From NCBI RefSeq assembly GCF_007671675.1, contig NZ_VCGW01000002.1, positions 310,001 to 374,000 on the forward strand: a stretch of DNA of 64,000 nt, written 5' to 3'. This DNA comes from Marinobacter maritimus (lineage in GTDB: Bacteria > Pseudomonadota > Gammaproteobacteria > Pseudomonadales > Oleiphilaceae). Made by a program: the position numbers and the translations under genes. The first letter of the stretch is position 1, and each line of letters opens with the position of its first letter. Below are positions 53,850-62,786 of this stretch, in pieces. The notes beneath the pieces are model-generated. The model had not been told where the DNA came from and searched no databases. It saw only the letters and a program-made list of their open reading frames with translations.

Positions 53850-55055
53850 TTAGCGTAGAACCTGAATGCGGGCTTCAACCCGGCGGTTCTCGGCACGACC
53901 TGCAGCAGTGTCGTTGGAGGCAACTGGCTCCGATTCACCATAGCCTCTGGCGCTCACTTTTGCAGGGTCTACACCCAGTGGGCCAGTCAAACGTGCTGCT
54001 ACAGCTTCGGCACGACGCTGTGACAGGCGTTGGTTATAGCTGGCTTTGCCTGTGTTGTCGGCGTGGCCGGCAATTTCCACAACGGTTCCCGGATTGTCCT
54101 TAAGTGCATCTGCAACGCGACGGATTTCATCATCGAAGGCGTGGCCTATCACCGAGCTGTTCGTCGGGAACTGAACCTCAATGGTGAAAGTATCGACGGT
54201 CTCGGTGATACCTTCACAACCGGTTTCATCGACTTTTGCACCGGCGGCAGTGTCCGGGCACAGATCCTGGCTGTTGACGACACCGTCGTTATCGCTGTCG
54301 AGTTCGCAGCCACGACTGTTAACTTCTGCACCGCGCGGGGTGTCAGGGCATGCATCACGTACGTCGGCTACGCCATCGCCATCTGCATCCGGCTCACAGC
54401 CAGTGCTGTCCACCGATGCGCCAGCGGGAGTGCCCGGGCATTGATCACGGGAATCGGGTACACCGTCATTGTCGGTATCCGCCGGGGCCATGGGTGCTGC
54501 GCTTCCAACCGTGCGGTTGAATGCAAAGCTGATTCCCAGAGCAACCTGAGTATCAAAGGTGCTTTCGTCGATGCCGTGGAATTCGCGCAAGTCACCACGC
54601 ACGGAGATCGCGTCACTTACGTTGTAGCGGAAACCGGTACCCACGTTAACGCGTGTTTCATCGTGGTTGGTGCCTGCGGTACGCACGCCGCTGGCATCGT
54701 TTACGCCAAAGTCAGCATGGCCGGCACCCAGAGAAACGTATGGGTTCCAGGCTTTGTCCTGATCAGCAAAGTAGTAGATGCCGTCTACGCGGATTTCTTC
54801 AAAGTCTGATGATCCGGAGACGTACTTGCGATCTGCATCGGCCCGGGAATACATTGTCTCAATCGCCCAGTTCGGCTTGAACCGGTATTCCAGGCCAACG
54901 CCAAACGTTCCTGTCTCACTCAGGTCACGGTCATCGTCAAAAAGCTGGTAGGCGGCGAAAGGGTTGATGTAAACCGTTTCCTGGCGCTCAGCCAGGGCTG
55001 GGGCCGCAAAAGTACTGGCGATGGCGGCCATCGCTATGGGACGCATGATGTTCAT
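53850..55055 (-). CDS. OprF/OmpA-family outer-membrane protein with calcium-type TSP3 repeats
   Basis: The 401-residue protein has a signal peptide (AMAAIASTFAAPALA) and an eight-stranded N-terminal barrel (about 22-185). Three thrombospondin type-3-like repeats follow (DTDNDGVPDSRDQCPGTP and two near copies, about 195-275), then a C-terminal OmpA peptidoglycan-binding domain (GHADNTGKASYNQRLSQRR). It links the outer membrane to the cell wall and may form a pore, as OprF does. The AGGAGG ribosome binding site is strong. Length and layout are usual for OprF-like proteins. Confidence 0.93.
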   Translation of the reverse strand: MNIMRPIAMAAIASTFAAPALAERQETVYINPFAAYQLFDDDRDLSETGTFGVGLEYRFKPNWAIETMYSRADADRKYVSGSSDFEEIRVDGIYYFADQDKAWNPYVSLGAGHADFGVNDASGVRTAGTNHDETRVNVGTGFRYNVSDAISVRGDLREFHGIDESTFDTQVALGISFAFNRTVGSAAPMAPADTDNDGVPDSRDQCPGTPAGASVDSTGCEPDADGDGVADVRDACPDTPRGAEVNSRGCELDSDNDGVVNSQDLCPDTAAGAKVDETGCEGITETVDTFTIEVQFPTNSSVIGHAFDDEIRRVADALKDNPGTVVEIAGHADNTGKASYNQRLSQRRAEAVAARLTGPLGVDPAKVSARGYGESEPVASNDTAAGRAENRRVEARIQVLR

Positions 55056-55205
55056 GCAGAACCTCCTGTTCGATTATCGTTGTATGGCTACTGAGTGTTC
55101 ACTTGATCAAGTAGATGCTTACGCGCAATCTAAGCGAAAGGATTACAAAAAACAAAGAATATATATTAACGGTTACATTGGGAAATTTAGGTGTTGCTGA
55201 AGTAT

Positions 55206-55221
55206 TTGCCACCCGTGGCAA
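55206..55221. terminator. weak hairpin after the helicase gene
   Basis: TTGCCAC / GTGGCAA is a 7-bp perfect stem with a 2-nt CC loop, just past the helicase stop codon on the minus strand. No T-run follows, so it may only be a stabilising hairpin. Confidence 0.3.
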
Positions 55222-55225
55222 CACT

Positions 55226-57517
55226 TTACTGACGTGGAATGCTGAAATATAGATGCGCGCTCTTTTTACTGAAGTTGAGTTTTTCGCCGCTGCCGAAGTG
55301 CACTTCGAATGAGCTCTCGTCTTCTGCAATCACTGTCCCTGTTCCGAAAATGGCGTGATTGAGGCGAGGCTGTTGCCACAAAAGTGCAGTACTGCTGTCA
55401 CTCGTCTGAACCTCGCCTTCCAGAGCGACATCCTCGCGAGCTGCGTACCGCACGCTCACCGGCGTTATTGGTGCTTCCAGCTTCAGTGAATGACGGGTAT
55501 CCGATGTCCGTTTATCCAACCAGCGCCCGAACTCATTGGCCAGCTCAAAACAGAATTCTTCCACAAACCGACTGGGGCCCTGATCGCCGTCCAGATGGGG
55601 CTGCCTGCTCACTGGCCGGGTGATCAGGTGCAGCTTATTCCGGGTGCGGGTCATGGCGACGTACAATAGCCTGCGCTCGCTTTCCAGGGAGGCTCGGGCG
55701 TCGTCCTGGGGTCTCGGGCTGTGGGGCAGGTATTTCTCTTGCAGCCCCGGGATGATTACCTGTGGCCACTCCAGCCCCTTGGTTCGATGAATGGTAGAGA
55801 GCAGAACGCCCCCGCCCCCCTTTTTCTCACTGGCCTGTTGCCGAAGTGCTTTGAGATGCGCAAGAGCGCCTGAGGCATTCACATCCAGGCTTTTCAGGTA
55901 CTCGCGGAAGCCGTGAATGGTATCAATGCGTTCCTCCGCGTTGTCATGAGTCAGCGCCAGACTGCGAACACCTTCGTAAAGATCTGTGTGCTCCGCATAG
56001 ACTGTGATCAGCCCTGCAACGGAGCCTGAATAGCCGCGCAACTGTTCCAGAACTTCACCCAATTTGCGCAGTTTGCGCGCCGCCATGGGCGCCAGGGCCC
56101 CGAAATCCAGTGCCAGCAGGTGCTCGTGCCAATCGGTGGCAAACGCTGCAAGAAAGCGTGCCAGCTGTTCCAGCTCCGGTTCCTTGAGGCCCACGTGAGG
56201 GAAGCGCAGAAGCAGTCGGGCCAGCTCGAGCCGATCCTCCTCTGGCAGCTTTTCCAGCGTTCCGGAAACGACCTTTAGCAGAGCCGTAATGGCCTGCACC
56301 TCACGACTGAACAGTGCCCCTTTGCCCGCATCAATGCGATAGGGGATCTGCCGTGCGAGCAACCTGAGTTCAATGGGCACACTCTGGCTCCAGACCCGGA
56401 ATAGAATGGCTGTATCCGCCAGCGTAATCGGAAGTGCATCGTCTGCTTTCTGGCCAAGAATCTGCAGCACGGCATCGGCGTCGTTTTCAGCCCGGTGCAG
56501 GGTGATTTCCGTGCTTGGGGTGGAGGGATGGGATTGGCAAAGGACATCCTTGCGGCCGGTGTTGTGGCAAATCAGGTGGTTGGCCAAAAGAGCAACGCGG
56601 TGGCCATAACGAAAGGTGAAGCTCAGCGTTTGTTCCAGCGGGCTTTCAAACTCGTCGCTGAAGCGTTTGAGAATAAACTCGGGCTTCGCGCCCCGGAATT
56701 CGTAAATGGTCTGATCCGGATCCCCCACCACCGTTACCCGGGCCCGGTCGCCGGCAACATAGCGCAGCAGCAAATGCTGAATCTCGTTGGTGTCCTGGTA
56801 CTCGTCAACGAGAATCAGATCCATTTTGTTGCCCACCAGCCTCTGTAGCGGCGGGTTCTGATGAATGGCCATCACTGGTTCGTAAAGCATGTCGGCAAAG
56901 CTGATCTTGCTTTGCCCCTTACGCCACTGTTCAAAGCTGTGAAACAGGTCGATAAGGTAGCGGTGTTTTTCCGAGTAGCCCAGCTCTTCGAAGACGATTT
57001 CGGCCGGCGACAGGGTGGTTTTTACGAGATCGATGAACCCTGTTGCTGTCTCTACAAAATCTTTCTTGTTGCGCCGGATCTCATCAGCCAGATCTTCCGG
57101 CGCCAGCCGCCGTGTTAACAGCCAGGCCTGAAAACTGATTTCCTGCTCGGTCAGGATTTTCTCGGAGAACCCCGGCAGGTAGCCTTCCTGCACAAATCGT
57201 TTATACAGTCGCAACCCCATGGCGTGATAGGTGCGTATCTCTGGCAGCGCCAGCCCGCTCTGGTGACAAATCTGTTGCAGCTTGCGTTCAAAATCAACCC
57301 GGGCACTGCGGTTGAACATAAGCACCAGCATGCGGCTCGGGTCATGGCCCTGTTGCAGCAGGTAGCGAATGCGCCAGGCCAGCGTGGAGGTTTTGCCGCT
57401 GCCCGCCACAGCGGTGATTACCGAGTGCTCGTAGCCAGCGGTAACAATCGCCCGCTGCTCGTCGGTGAGAAAATCAGGCAGATCCAGGGCGGGGGATTCG
57501 GGGGTATGGGTTGGCAT
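55226..57517 (-). CDS. UvrD/Rep-family superfamily 1 DNA helicase
   Basis: The 763-residue protein is a superfamily 1A helicase: Walker A VAGSGKTSTLAWR, Walker B ILVDEYQDTN, motif III VGDPDQTIYEF and motif VI LLYVAMTRTRNKLHLI. The C-terminal 70 residues form a small Tudor-like domain (HAIFGTGTVIAEDESSFEVHF), as in UvrD and PcrA. It likely unwinds 3'-5' in repair or replication restart. The ATG at 57517 is chosen over a TTG at 57538. Repeat copy D lies in its upstream region. Confidence 0.92.
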   Translation of the reverse strand: MPTHTPESPALDLPDFLTDEQRAIVTAGYEHSVITAVAGSGKTSTLAWRIRYLLQQGHDPSRMLVLMFNRSARVDFERKLQQICHQSGLALPEIRTYHAMGLRLYKRFVQEGYLPGFSEKILTEQEISFQAWLLTRRLAPEDLADEIRRNKKDFVETATGFIDLVKTTLSPAEIVFEELGYSEKHRYLIDLFHSFEQWRKGQSKISFADMLYEPVMAIHQNPPLQRLVGNKMDLILVDEYQDTNEIQHLLLRYVAGDRARVTVVGDPDQTIYEFRGAKPEFILKRFSDEFESPLEQTLSFTFRYGHRVALLANHLICHNTGRKDVLCQSHPSTPSTEITLHRAENDADAVLQILGQKADDALPITLADTAILFRVWSQSVPIELRLLARQIPYRIDAGKGALFSREVQAITALLKVVSGTLEKLPEEDRLELARLLLRFPHVGLKEPELEQLARFLAAFATDWHEHLLALDFGALAPMAARKLRKLGEVLEQLRGYSGSVAGLITVYAEHTDLYEGVRSLALTHDNAEERIDTIHGFREYLKSLDVNASGALAHLKALRQQASEKKGGGGVLLSTIHRTKGLEWPQVIIPGLQEKYLPHSPRPQDDARASLESERRLLYVAMTRTRNKLHLITRPVSRQPHLDGDQGPSRFVEEFCFELANEFGRWLDKRTSDTRHSLKLEAPITPVSVRYAAREDVALEGEVQTSDSSTALLWQQPRLNHAIFGTGTVIAEDESSFEVHFGSGEKLNFSKKSAHLYFSIPRQ

Positions 57518-57607
57518 AGATGCTATTGTACTGGCCAACTGGTAGCGCGGGTACCTGTGCCGTTAACATGATTGATTGATTTAGCGAATCCACCTCATTA
57601 GTTGGAG

Positions 57608-57716
57608 AGCGACGAGGCAGAACCTTCTCCAAAATCGTGCGGAGCCATGGATGGCGGAGCCGAGCGTACATGGATGTATTTACAGCGTATTTTGGAGAAG
57701 GTTCTGCCTCGTTGCT
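57608..57716 (+). repeat. structured repeat copy D in a divergent promoter region
   Basis: Arms of 28 nt (57608-57635 and 57689-57716) are complementary with one G.T wobble. The core has the GCGGAGCCATGGATGGCGG and TACATGGATGTA mini-hairpins, as in the other copies. The innermost arm pair is T-A where copies A and C have C-G (AAAAT / ATTTT versus AAAAC / GTTTT), a compensatory change. It sits between the divergent helicase and DUF2237 genes, 26 bases before the latter. Confidence 0.93.
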
Positions 57717-57742
57717 AACTCTCAAAGTCAGAGATAATAGAT

Positions 57743-58120
57743 ATGCAAACTGAAAAATCAATAAATGTGCTAGGTGAAAAGCTGGAAACTTGCGGCACTG
57801 ACCCCGAAACCGGGTTCTATCGCGATGGCTGCTGCAATACGGGGCCGGATGATCATGGGTCGCATACCGTATGCGTGGTGATGACCGACGAGTTTTTGGA
57901 GTTCTCCAAAGCCCGCGGTAATGATTTGAGCACACCCGTGCCGGCTTTCGGGTTCCCGGGTTTGAAGGCCGGAGACAGCTGGTGCCTGTGTGCTGCTCGT
58001 TGGCATGAAGCTTTTGAAGCGGGCAGCGCGCCCAGAGTGCGGCTGCGTGCCACGCATCAGGCGGCGCTGGAGCATTGTGCCCTTGAAAATCTGAAAGCCC
58101 AGGGTGTAGATCTAAGTTAA
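57743..58120 (+). CDS. DUF2237 family protein
   Basis: The 125-residue protein matches DUF2237: an opening NVLGEKLETCGTDPETGFYR, then CCNTGPDDHGSHTVC and GDSWCLCAARWHEAF. Several conserved cysteines suggest metal or iron-sulfur binding, which is an inference. It overlaps the tmcA start by one base (TAATG), so the two genes are co-translated. Confidence 0.9.
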   Translation: MQTEKSINVLGEKLETCGTDPETGFYRDGCCNTGPDDHGSHTVCVVMTDEFLEFSKARGNDLSTPVPAFGFPGLKAGDSWCLCAARWHEAFEAGSAPRVRLRATHQAALEHCALENLKAQGVDLS

Positions 58121-60276
58121 TGAGCTCTGGAACAGTAACGCAGGCGCTGGATGTCGATGCCTGGCGCTCACTGCAATCTGGCCTTGCGGCTGTCGGAAAA
58201 CGGCGATTGGTGTTGCTGGAAGGCGCACGTGATCTCTCCATGCAGTGGCTGCAGGCACTGATGCCGTTTCTGGAGTTGGAAGGCGGACTCTGGGTTGGAG
58301 AGGCTGGTGATGCTCCGGACACTCGCCTTATCAACATTGAACCGGCGAAGGCTCGGCAGTGGCTGGGTCGTGAAACACCGCTGATTGTATGGGATGGCTG
58401 GCGGGGTAATCCGCCGGATGCTTTTGCGGCGCTTTCGGGCACGCTGACAGCGGGTGGGTTGTTGTTCTGGATGATGCCTTCACTGGAGGAGTGGGGGCAT
58501 TTTGCTGATCCGGATTACGCGAGAACCGGTCTGGATCATGGTCAGGCCCACCCTTTCGCTGAACGCATGGCGAGTATTCTGGCGGCAGATTCTTCGGTAA
58601 TCCGGGTGCGTCCTGGCTCGCCAGAGGCACTGACCCTTCCGGAATTACCTTCGCCAACCACTGAGTTCAGGGTCGCCACAACGCCCGATCAGCAGAATTT
58701 GATTCGTAAACTTGTGGCGTTCGGGCTGGGGCGCCGGCGGCGGCCATTGGTGGTGACGGCGGATCGGGGGCGGGGTAAGTCTGCTGCGCTGGGCATGGCT
58801 GCCGCCCGATTGCTGCAACAGGGCCGCAGGCAGATTCTGGTAACTGCGCCCTCAAGAGAAAATGTAAGCGCCTTGTTCACGCATGCTCTGGAAAGCCTTG
58901 GTGACGAGGTGCTGAAAACGGGTAACGACCGGATAGAAACAGCCTCTGGTGCGCTACTGCGTTTTTTACCGGTCCGGGATCTGCTGCGGGAAAAACCGGA
59001 GGCTGAGGTGGTCCTGGTGGACGAAGCGGCGGCTATTCCGGTCTCCCTGCTGAAACGTGTTCTTCTGGGCTGGCCACGGGTGACTTTTGTATCAACGGTG
59101 CATGGTTATGAAGGTGCCGGGCGTGGGTTTGCCATTCGCTTCCGCCAGATTCTCGACCAGGCAACGCCGCAGTGGCAGGCACAAACGCTTTCCCAACCGG
59201 TACGCTGGGCCGAAGGAGATCCACTGGAACCTTTGATATCGGATCTGTTTCTGCTGGGTGCCGATCATGACCCGGTTGAGTTGCCGAAAACCGGGGCGTC
59301 CGAAGTCGTGATCGAACCCTGGCGGCCTGCCCAGGCTTCCGAGGCGGAACTTGCTGATGCATTCGGCCTGTTGGTAAACGCGCATTACCGGACAACACCC
59401 GCCGACCTTCGGCAATGGATGGATGATCCTTCAGCGAGAAGTTGGCGCGCCCTCATAAACGGCGAAACCGTTGGAGTGCTCTGGGGCGCCGTAGAGGGCG
59501 GGCTAAGCAGTGAGTTGGCAGAACAGGTGGCCAGCGGCAAGCGCCGGGTTCGTGGCCACCTTTTGCCCCAGTCTCTTGCCAGCCACAGCGGTTTTCCGGA
59601 AGCAGCCAGTCAGCGCGGTTTGAGGATTATCCGGATTGCGGTTACAGCGCACGCCAGGCGCTCAGGCATTGGGTGCAGCCTGGTTGCTGCTGCGACTGCC
59701 TTTGGGGAACAGGAGGGGCTGGACTTTACGGGCACCAGTTTTGGCGGCAGTTCTGATCTTTACGCTTTCTGGGCATCTTGCAGGTTGGTGTTTGTGCGTA
59801 TCGGGCTGCAGCAGGAAGCCACCAGCGGGGAATATCCGGTACAGATGGTCCTTGCCCACAGTGCAGGAGGAAAGTCTCTGGTTTCGCAGATACAGGCGCG
59901 GCTGGCGAGGCACTGGCTGGCTCTTGTGCCACTGAACTGGAGAGATCTGGAGCCCGAACTGTTAATGAGTATGACATCGGATCTGTCATCAGGGGCCCCG
60001 CCAGATGCAGCGGATATCCGGGATCTGCAGAACTTTGGTGGCGGCCACCGAGGTTTTCGACTGATGCTGCCGGTACTGCGGGATCTGAGCCAGGTGCCCG
60101 GCGTTATGAGCTGGCTTCGCGAGCATGGAGAGGCAGTAGTCTGGTGCCGTGCCGTGTTGCAGGGCTGGAATTGGCCCGAGCTGCAAAGAGAGGGGCTGTG
60201 CGTTGGCCAGCGCGATGGTGAGGATTGTTTGCGCGGTGTGGTCCGGGATCTTCTGCAAAACGGGCCGGAGATGTGA
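58120..60276 (+). CDS. tmcA: tRNA(Met) cytidine acetyltransferase TmcA
   Basis: The 718-residue protein acetylates the wobble cytidine of elongator tRNA-Met. It has an N-terminal DUF1726 region and a DEAD/helicase-like ATPase module with Walker A TADRGRGKSAALG (about residue 216) and Walker B EVVLVDEAAAIP. A GNAT acetyltransferase domain (RIAVTAHARRSGIG) and a C-terminal tRNA-binding part follow. Length agrees with E. coli TmcA (671) plus a longer N-terminal region. It is coupled to the DUF2237 gene. Confidence 0.95.
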   Translation: MSSGTVTQALDVDAWRSLQSGLAAVGKRRLVLLEGARDLSMQWLQALMPFLELEGGLWVGEAGDAPDTRLINIEPAKARQWLGRETPLIVWDGWRGNPPDAFAALSGTLTAGGLLFWMMPSLEEWGHFADPDYARTGLDHGQAHPFAERMASILAADSSVIRVRPGSPEALTLPELPSPTTEFRVATTPDQQNLIRKLVAFGLGRRRRPLVVTADRGRGKSAALGMAAARLLQQGRRQILVTAPSRENVSALFTHALESLGDEVLKTGNDRIETASGALLRFLPVRDLLREKPEAEVVLVDEAAAIPVSLLKRVLLGWPRVTFVSTVHGYEGAGRGFAIRFRQILDQATPQWQAQTLSQPVRWAEGDPLEPLISDLFLLGADHDPVELPKTGASEVVIEPWRPAQASEAELADAFGLLVNAHYRTTPADLRQWMDDPSARSWRALINGETVGVLWGAVEGGLSSELAEQVASGKRRVRGHLLPQSLASHSGFPEAASQRGLRIIRIAVTAHARRSGIGCSLVAAATAFGEQEGLDFTGTSFGGSSDLYAFWASCRLVFVRIGLQQEATSGEYPVQMVLAHSAGGKSLVSQIQARLARHWLALVPLNWRDLEPELLMSMTSDLSSGAPPDAADIRDLQNFGGGHRGFRLMLPVLRDLSQVPGVMSWLREHGEAVVWCRAVLQGWNWPELQREGLCVGQRDGEDCLRGVVRDLLQNGPEM

Positions 60277-60346
60277 CCCGCTCGATTTAATTGTGACGGC
60301 CATCTGTTCAGAATAGACACCACTTATCTGACAGAGACTGTTCGTT

Positions 60347-61054
60347 ATGGCCAAGGGAACCGGCTTCTACCCGCACTCTATTCTGCTATCCGCCCTGCTG
60401 CTCGTGCCAGCGTTTGCTGTCCTTCCCGGGTGTGCTTCTTCAGAGGCTTCGGCCAACCTGGGTCAGCAGGCTGAGAGCGCATCAGACTCAGAGCTCTATC
60501 AAGCTGCGGCGCAAGGAAATTTTGAGGCCGTAAGCGATCTGACCAAATCGGGTGCGCCCTTGAACACATTGACAGGAAGCGGCACACCCCTGATGGCCGC
60601 TGTCCATGCACGGGAAGACCGGATTGCGTGGTATCTGTTAACCAAGGGAGCGGACCCTGACCTTGCAGAAAGCGATCAGGTAACACCGTTGATGAAGGCG
60701 TCAGAGCAGGGCGACCGCCGGCTTGTGCGTTTGCTTCTGTCAGCAGGTGCCAGAGTGAATGCTACGGATATGCAGGGCTATACACCGGTAATGCGGGCTG
60801 CTGAACGAGGCCAGTTGTCGGTGGTGAAAGTGCTGCTGGCTGCTGGGGCTAACGTTAATGTCAGCCAGGGGGGCGAGTCACTGCTGATGAAAGTTGTCGC
60901 CACAGGCGATCTGCTAACGGCTGAAATGATACTGGCTGCCGGGGCCGATGCAGGTTTTCGTTCTGAGGACGGCACCACAGCTCTGGACGTCGCCCGTGCC
61001 AACAACCATCAGGATCTGGAGATGTTGCTGGTACAGGCTGGAGCTGAACTGTAA
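60347..61054 (+). CDS. ankyrin-repeat lipoprotein
   Basis: The 235-residue protein has a hydrophobic N-terminus (LLSALLLVPAFAVL) ending in a lipobox-like LPGC, so it is probably lipidated. About five ankyrin repeats follow (for example TPLMKASEQGDRRLVRLLL and TPVMRAAERGQLSVVKVLL). It lies downstream of tmcA with 70 bases between, and its target is unknown. A cell-envelope protein-binding role is inferred from the repeats. Confidence 0.85.
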   Translation: MAKGTGFYPHSILLSALLLVPAFAVLPGCASSEASANLGQQAESASDSELYQAAAQGNFEAVSDLTKSGAPLNTLTGSGTPLMAAVHAREDRIAWYLLTKGADPDLAESDQVTPLMKASEQGDRRLVRLLLSAGARVNATDMQGYTPVMRAAERGQLSVVKVLLAAGANVNVSQGGESLLMKVVATGDLLTAEMILAAGADAGFRSEDGTTALDVARANNHQDLEMLLVQAGAEL

Positions 61055-61073
61055 AAAGGATGTCTACTGGTTG

Positions 61074-62189
61074 CTATTCCAGCTGCATGGGGTCTGTCTG
61101 ATCGTTCCACACGGGCAGGAAGTGGGCGTCGATAACCGCTTCTGGCACGTCCTCAAGGCGGGAGAAAGACCACTTCGGGTTCTGGTCGCGATCGATCAGC
61201 CGGGCCCGGATGCCCTCGGTCAGGTCGGGCCTGCGGGCGCACTCCCAGACCATAGCCAGTTCCATCCGGAACACATCTTTCAATGACATTTGCTGAGCCT
61301 TCTTGAGCTGATTCCAGATCAGCCATGCCGATACCGGGCAGCCCCCCTTCAGCGTTTTCATGCAGGTGTTCCACCACTCGCTGTCGACGCGAGCAGTAAG
61401 CAGCTGATCGACGATATCCGGCAAACTGGTTCCGGCGCACAGCCGTGCAATATCCCGTTCGTGCACCTCCAGATGGCTGGCGGGCAACGTGCGATAATCC
61501 TGAGACTCAAGCTGATTCAACAAGCGGAACAGGCGGCTGTCGTCAGATGCTCTTTGCCCACTCCAGCGTTCTTCCTGCAGCCGCGACAATAGGCCCTGGT
61601 GATCACTGGTTGGCAAGGCCATATCCGCCAGCCCCACGCGCAAGGCGTCGGTTGTGTTCAGGCGTGCACCGGTCAGGCCCAAAAACAACCCCAGACGCCC
61701 CGGCAGTCGGTTCAGAAACCAGCTTGAGCCAACGTCCGGAAACAGGCCGATGGAGATCTCCGGCATAGCCAGAGTGGCGTCCGGTGTTAATAGCCGGAAG
61801 CGACACGCGGAAAACAGGCCCAGGCCTCCACCCATAATAATACCGTGCCCGATACCAACAACGGGTTTGGGAAACACGTGCAGCGTGTAGTCAAGCTCGT
61901 ACTCGTGGCTGAAAACACTGAATGCCTCTTCGGGGCTCTCCGGGTTTTTTTCGGGGCTGGTCAAGGCCAGGTACAGGTCCCGAATGTCGCCGCCCGCACA
62001 AAAGCCCCTTTCTCCGGCTCCCCGGAGGACAACAACACAGATGCGATCATCGGCAGCCCAGCGCTCCAGGGTGTCCCTGATCGTGATAATCATCCCCTCA
62101 GAGAGTGCATTAAGTGTCGCGGGGGAATTCAGAGTCAATAAGCCGATATGGCCTTCGCGGCAGGGGAGTTCCTGAACCTCTACAGACAT
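61074..62189 (-). CDS. enoyl-CoA hydratase/isomerase family, 3-hydroxyisobutyryl-CoA hydrolase-like
   Basis: The 371-residue crotonase-fold enzyme has an oxyanion-hole GGDIRDLY region (FCAGGDIRDLY) and the segment MPEISIGLFPDVG. The Glu and GLFPDVG pattern there are typical of 3-hydroxyisobutyryl-CoA hydrolases of valine breakdown. Length also fits that group better than simple enoyl-CoA hydratases (about 260). No other valine-degradation genes lie beside it. A long inverted repeat lies upstream of the start. Confidence 0.85.
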   Translation of the reverse strand: MSVEVQELPCREGHIGLLTLNSPATLNALSEGMIITIRDTLERWAADDRICVVVLRGAGERGFCAGGDIRDLYLALTSPEKNPESPEEAFSVFSHEYELDYTLHVFPKPVVGIGHGIIMGGGLGLFSACRFRLLTPDATLAMPEISIGLFPDVGSSWFLNRLPGRLGLFLGLTGARLNTTDALRVGLADMALPTSDHQGLLSRLQEERWSGQRASDDSRLFRLLNQLESQDYRTLPASHLEVHERDIARLCAGTSLPDIVDQLLTARVDSEWWNTCMKTLKGGCPVSAWLIWNQLKKAQQMSLKDVFRMELAMVWECARRPDLTEGIRARLIDRDQNPKWSFSRLEDVPEAVIDAHFLPVWNDQTDPMQLE

Positions 62190-62233
62190 TAATGGTTTCT
62201 CCGGACGGTAAAATAATCTCTGATGTGACCTTT

Positions 62234-62278
62234 GTTCGTACTATGTCGTCAACCGGACATAAAATGAAGAGTACGAAC
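62234..62278. promoter_or_regulatory. inverted repeat between the hydrolase-like gene and the cytochrome c gene
   Basis: GTTCGTACT (62234-62242) and AGTACGAAC (62270-62278) are perfect 9-bp inverted repeats 27 bases apart, with an inner TATGTC / GACATA pair (62242-62247 and 62256-62261). It lies about 45 bases before the hydrolase-like start on the minus strand. It may be an operator or a structured leader. Confidence 0.4.
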
Positions 62279-62407
62279 GTCGAAGCAGGCGCATTGATCT
62301 ATGGCATTTGTTCTGTGGCATGTCTGTGATATAAGTTTCTGCCAGTTGCTGTCCGGTTTCGAACGCCGGTTTGAATAACTTAAAACGATGATGAGAGGTT
62401 AATCATA

Positions 62408-62743
62408 ATGAAATTTAAACACTATGCTGTTGCAGGGCTTTTTGCATTGAGCGCCGCGGTTCCTGCGGTATCTTCTGCTGCCGGCGATGCCGCAGCTGGT
62501 AAGGCAAAAGCAGCCGTTTGTGCAGCTTGCCATGGCCAGAACGGGGTTGCCCAGATTCCGATGTACCCTAATCTGGCGGGCCAGCACGAGCAGTATCTGG
62601 TCTCATCCCTCAAGGCGTACAAGAACAAGCAGCGCAGTGGTGGTCAGGCAGCCATCATGCAGGGCCAGGCAGCGGCGCTGAGCGACGAAGACATCGCCAA
62701 CCTCGCAGCGTACTACGCCAGCCTGCCGGCTGGCGGCAAGTAA
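62408..62743 (+). CDS. periplasmic class I cytochrome c (c4/c553-like)
   Basis: The 111-residue protein has a signal peptide ([16 protein letters not shown]) and a single haem-binding CAACH motif, with a likely distal Met ligand in AAIMQGQA. This is the mono-haem c553/half-c4 type of small electron carrier. A GAGAGG-like ribosome binding site lies upstream of the ATG. No oxidase genes are adjacent, so its partner is unknown. Confidence 0.92.
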   Translation: MKFKHYAVAGLFALSAAVPAVSSAAGDAAAGKAKAAVCAACHGQNGVAQIPMYPNLAGQHEQYLVSSLKAYKNKQRSGGQAAIMQGQAAALSDEDIANLAAYYASLPAGGK

Positions 62744-62754
62744 ACGCCAGGCGC

Positions 62755-62786
62755 ATCAGTACAGCAGCTCAGGCTGCTGTACTGAT
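62755..62786. terminator. bidirectional terminator-like hairpin overlapping a coding end
   Basis: ATCAGTACAGCAGC / GCTGCTGTACTGAT is a 14-bp perfect stem with a 4-nt loop between convergent genes. The minus-strand gene's last codons and stop (62769-62771) lie inside the stem. There is no long T-run, so termination is inferred from the stem and position. Confidence 0.65.

Noticed and set aside
57518..57742. Insertion sequence remnant between the helicase and DUF2237 genes
   Set aside because: No transposase fragment or flanking target duplication is visible; the content is repeat copy D.
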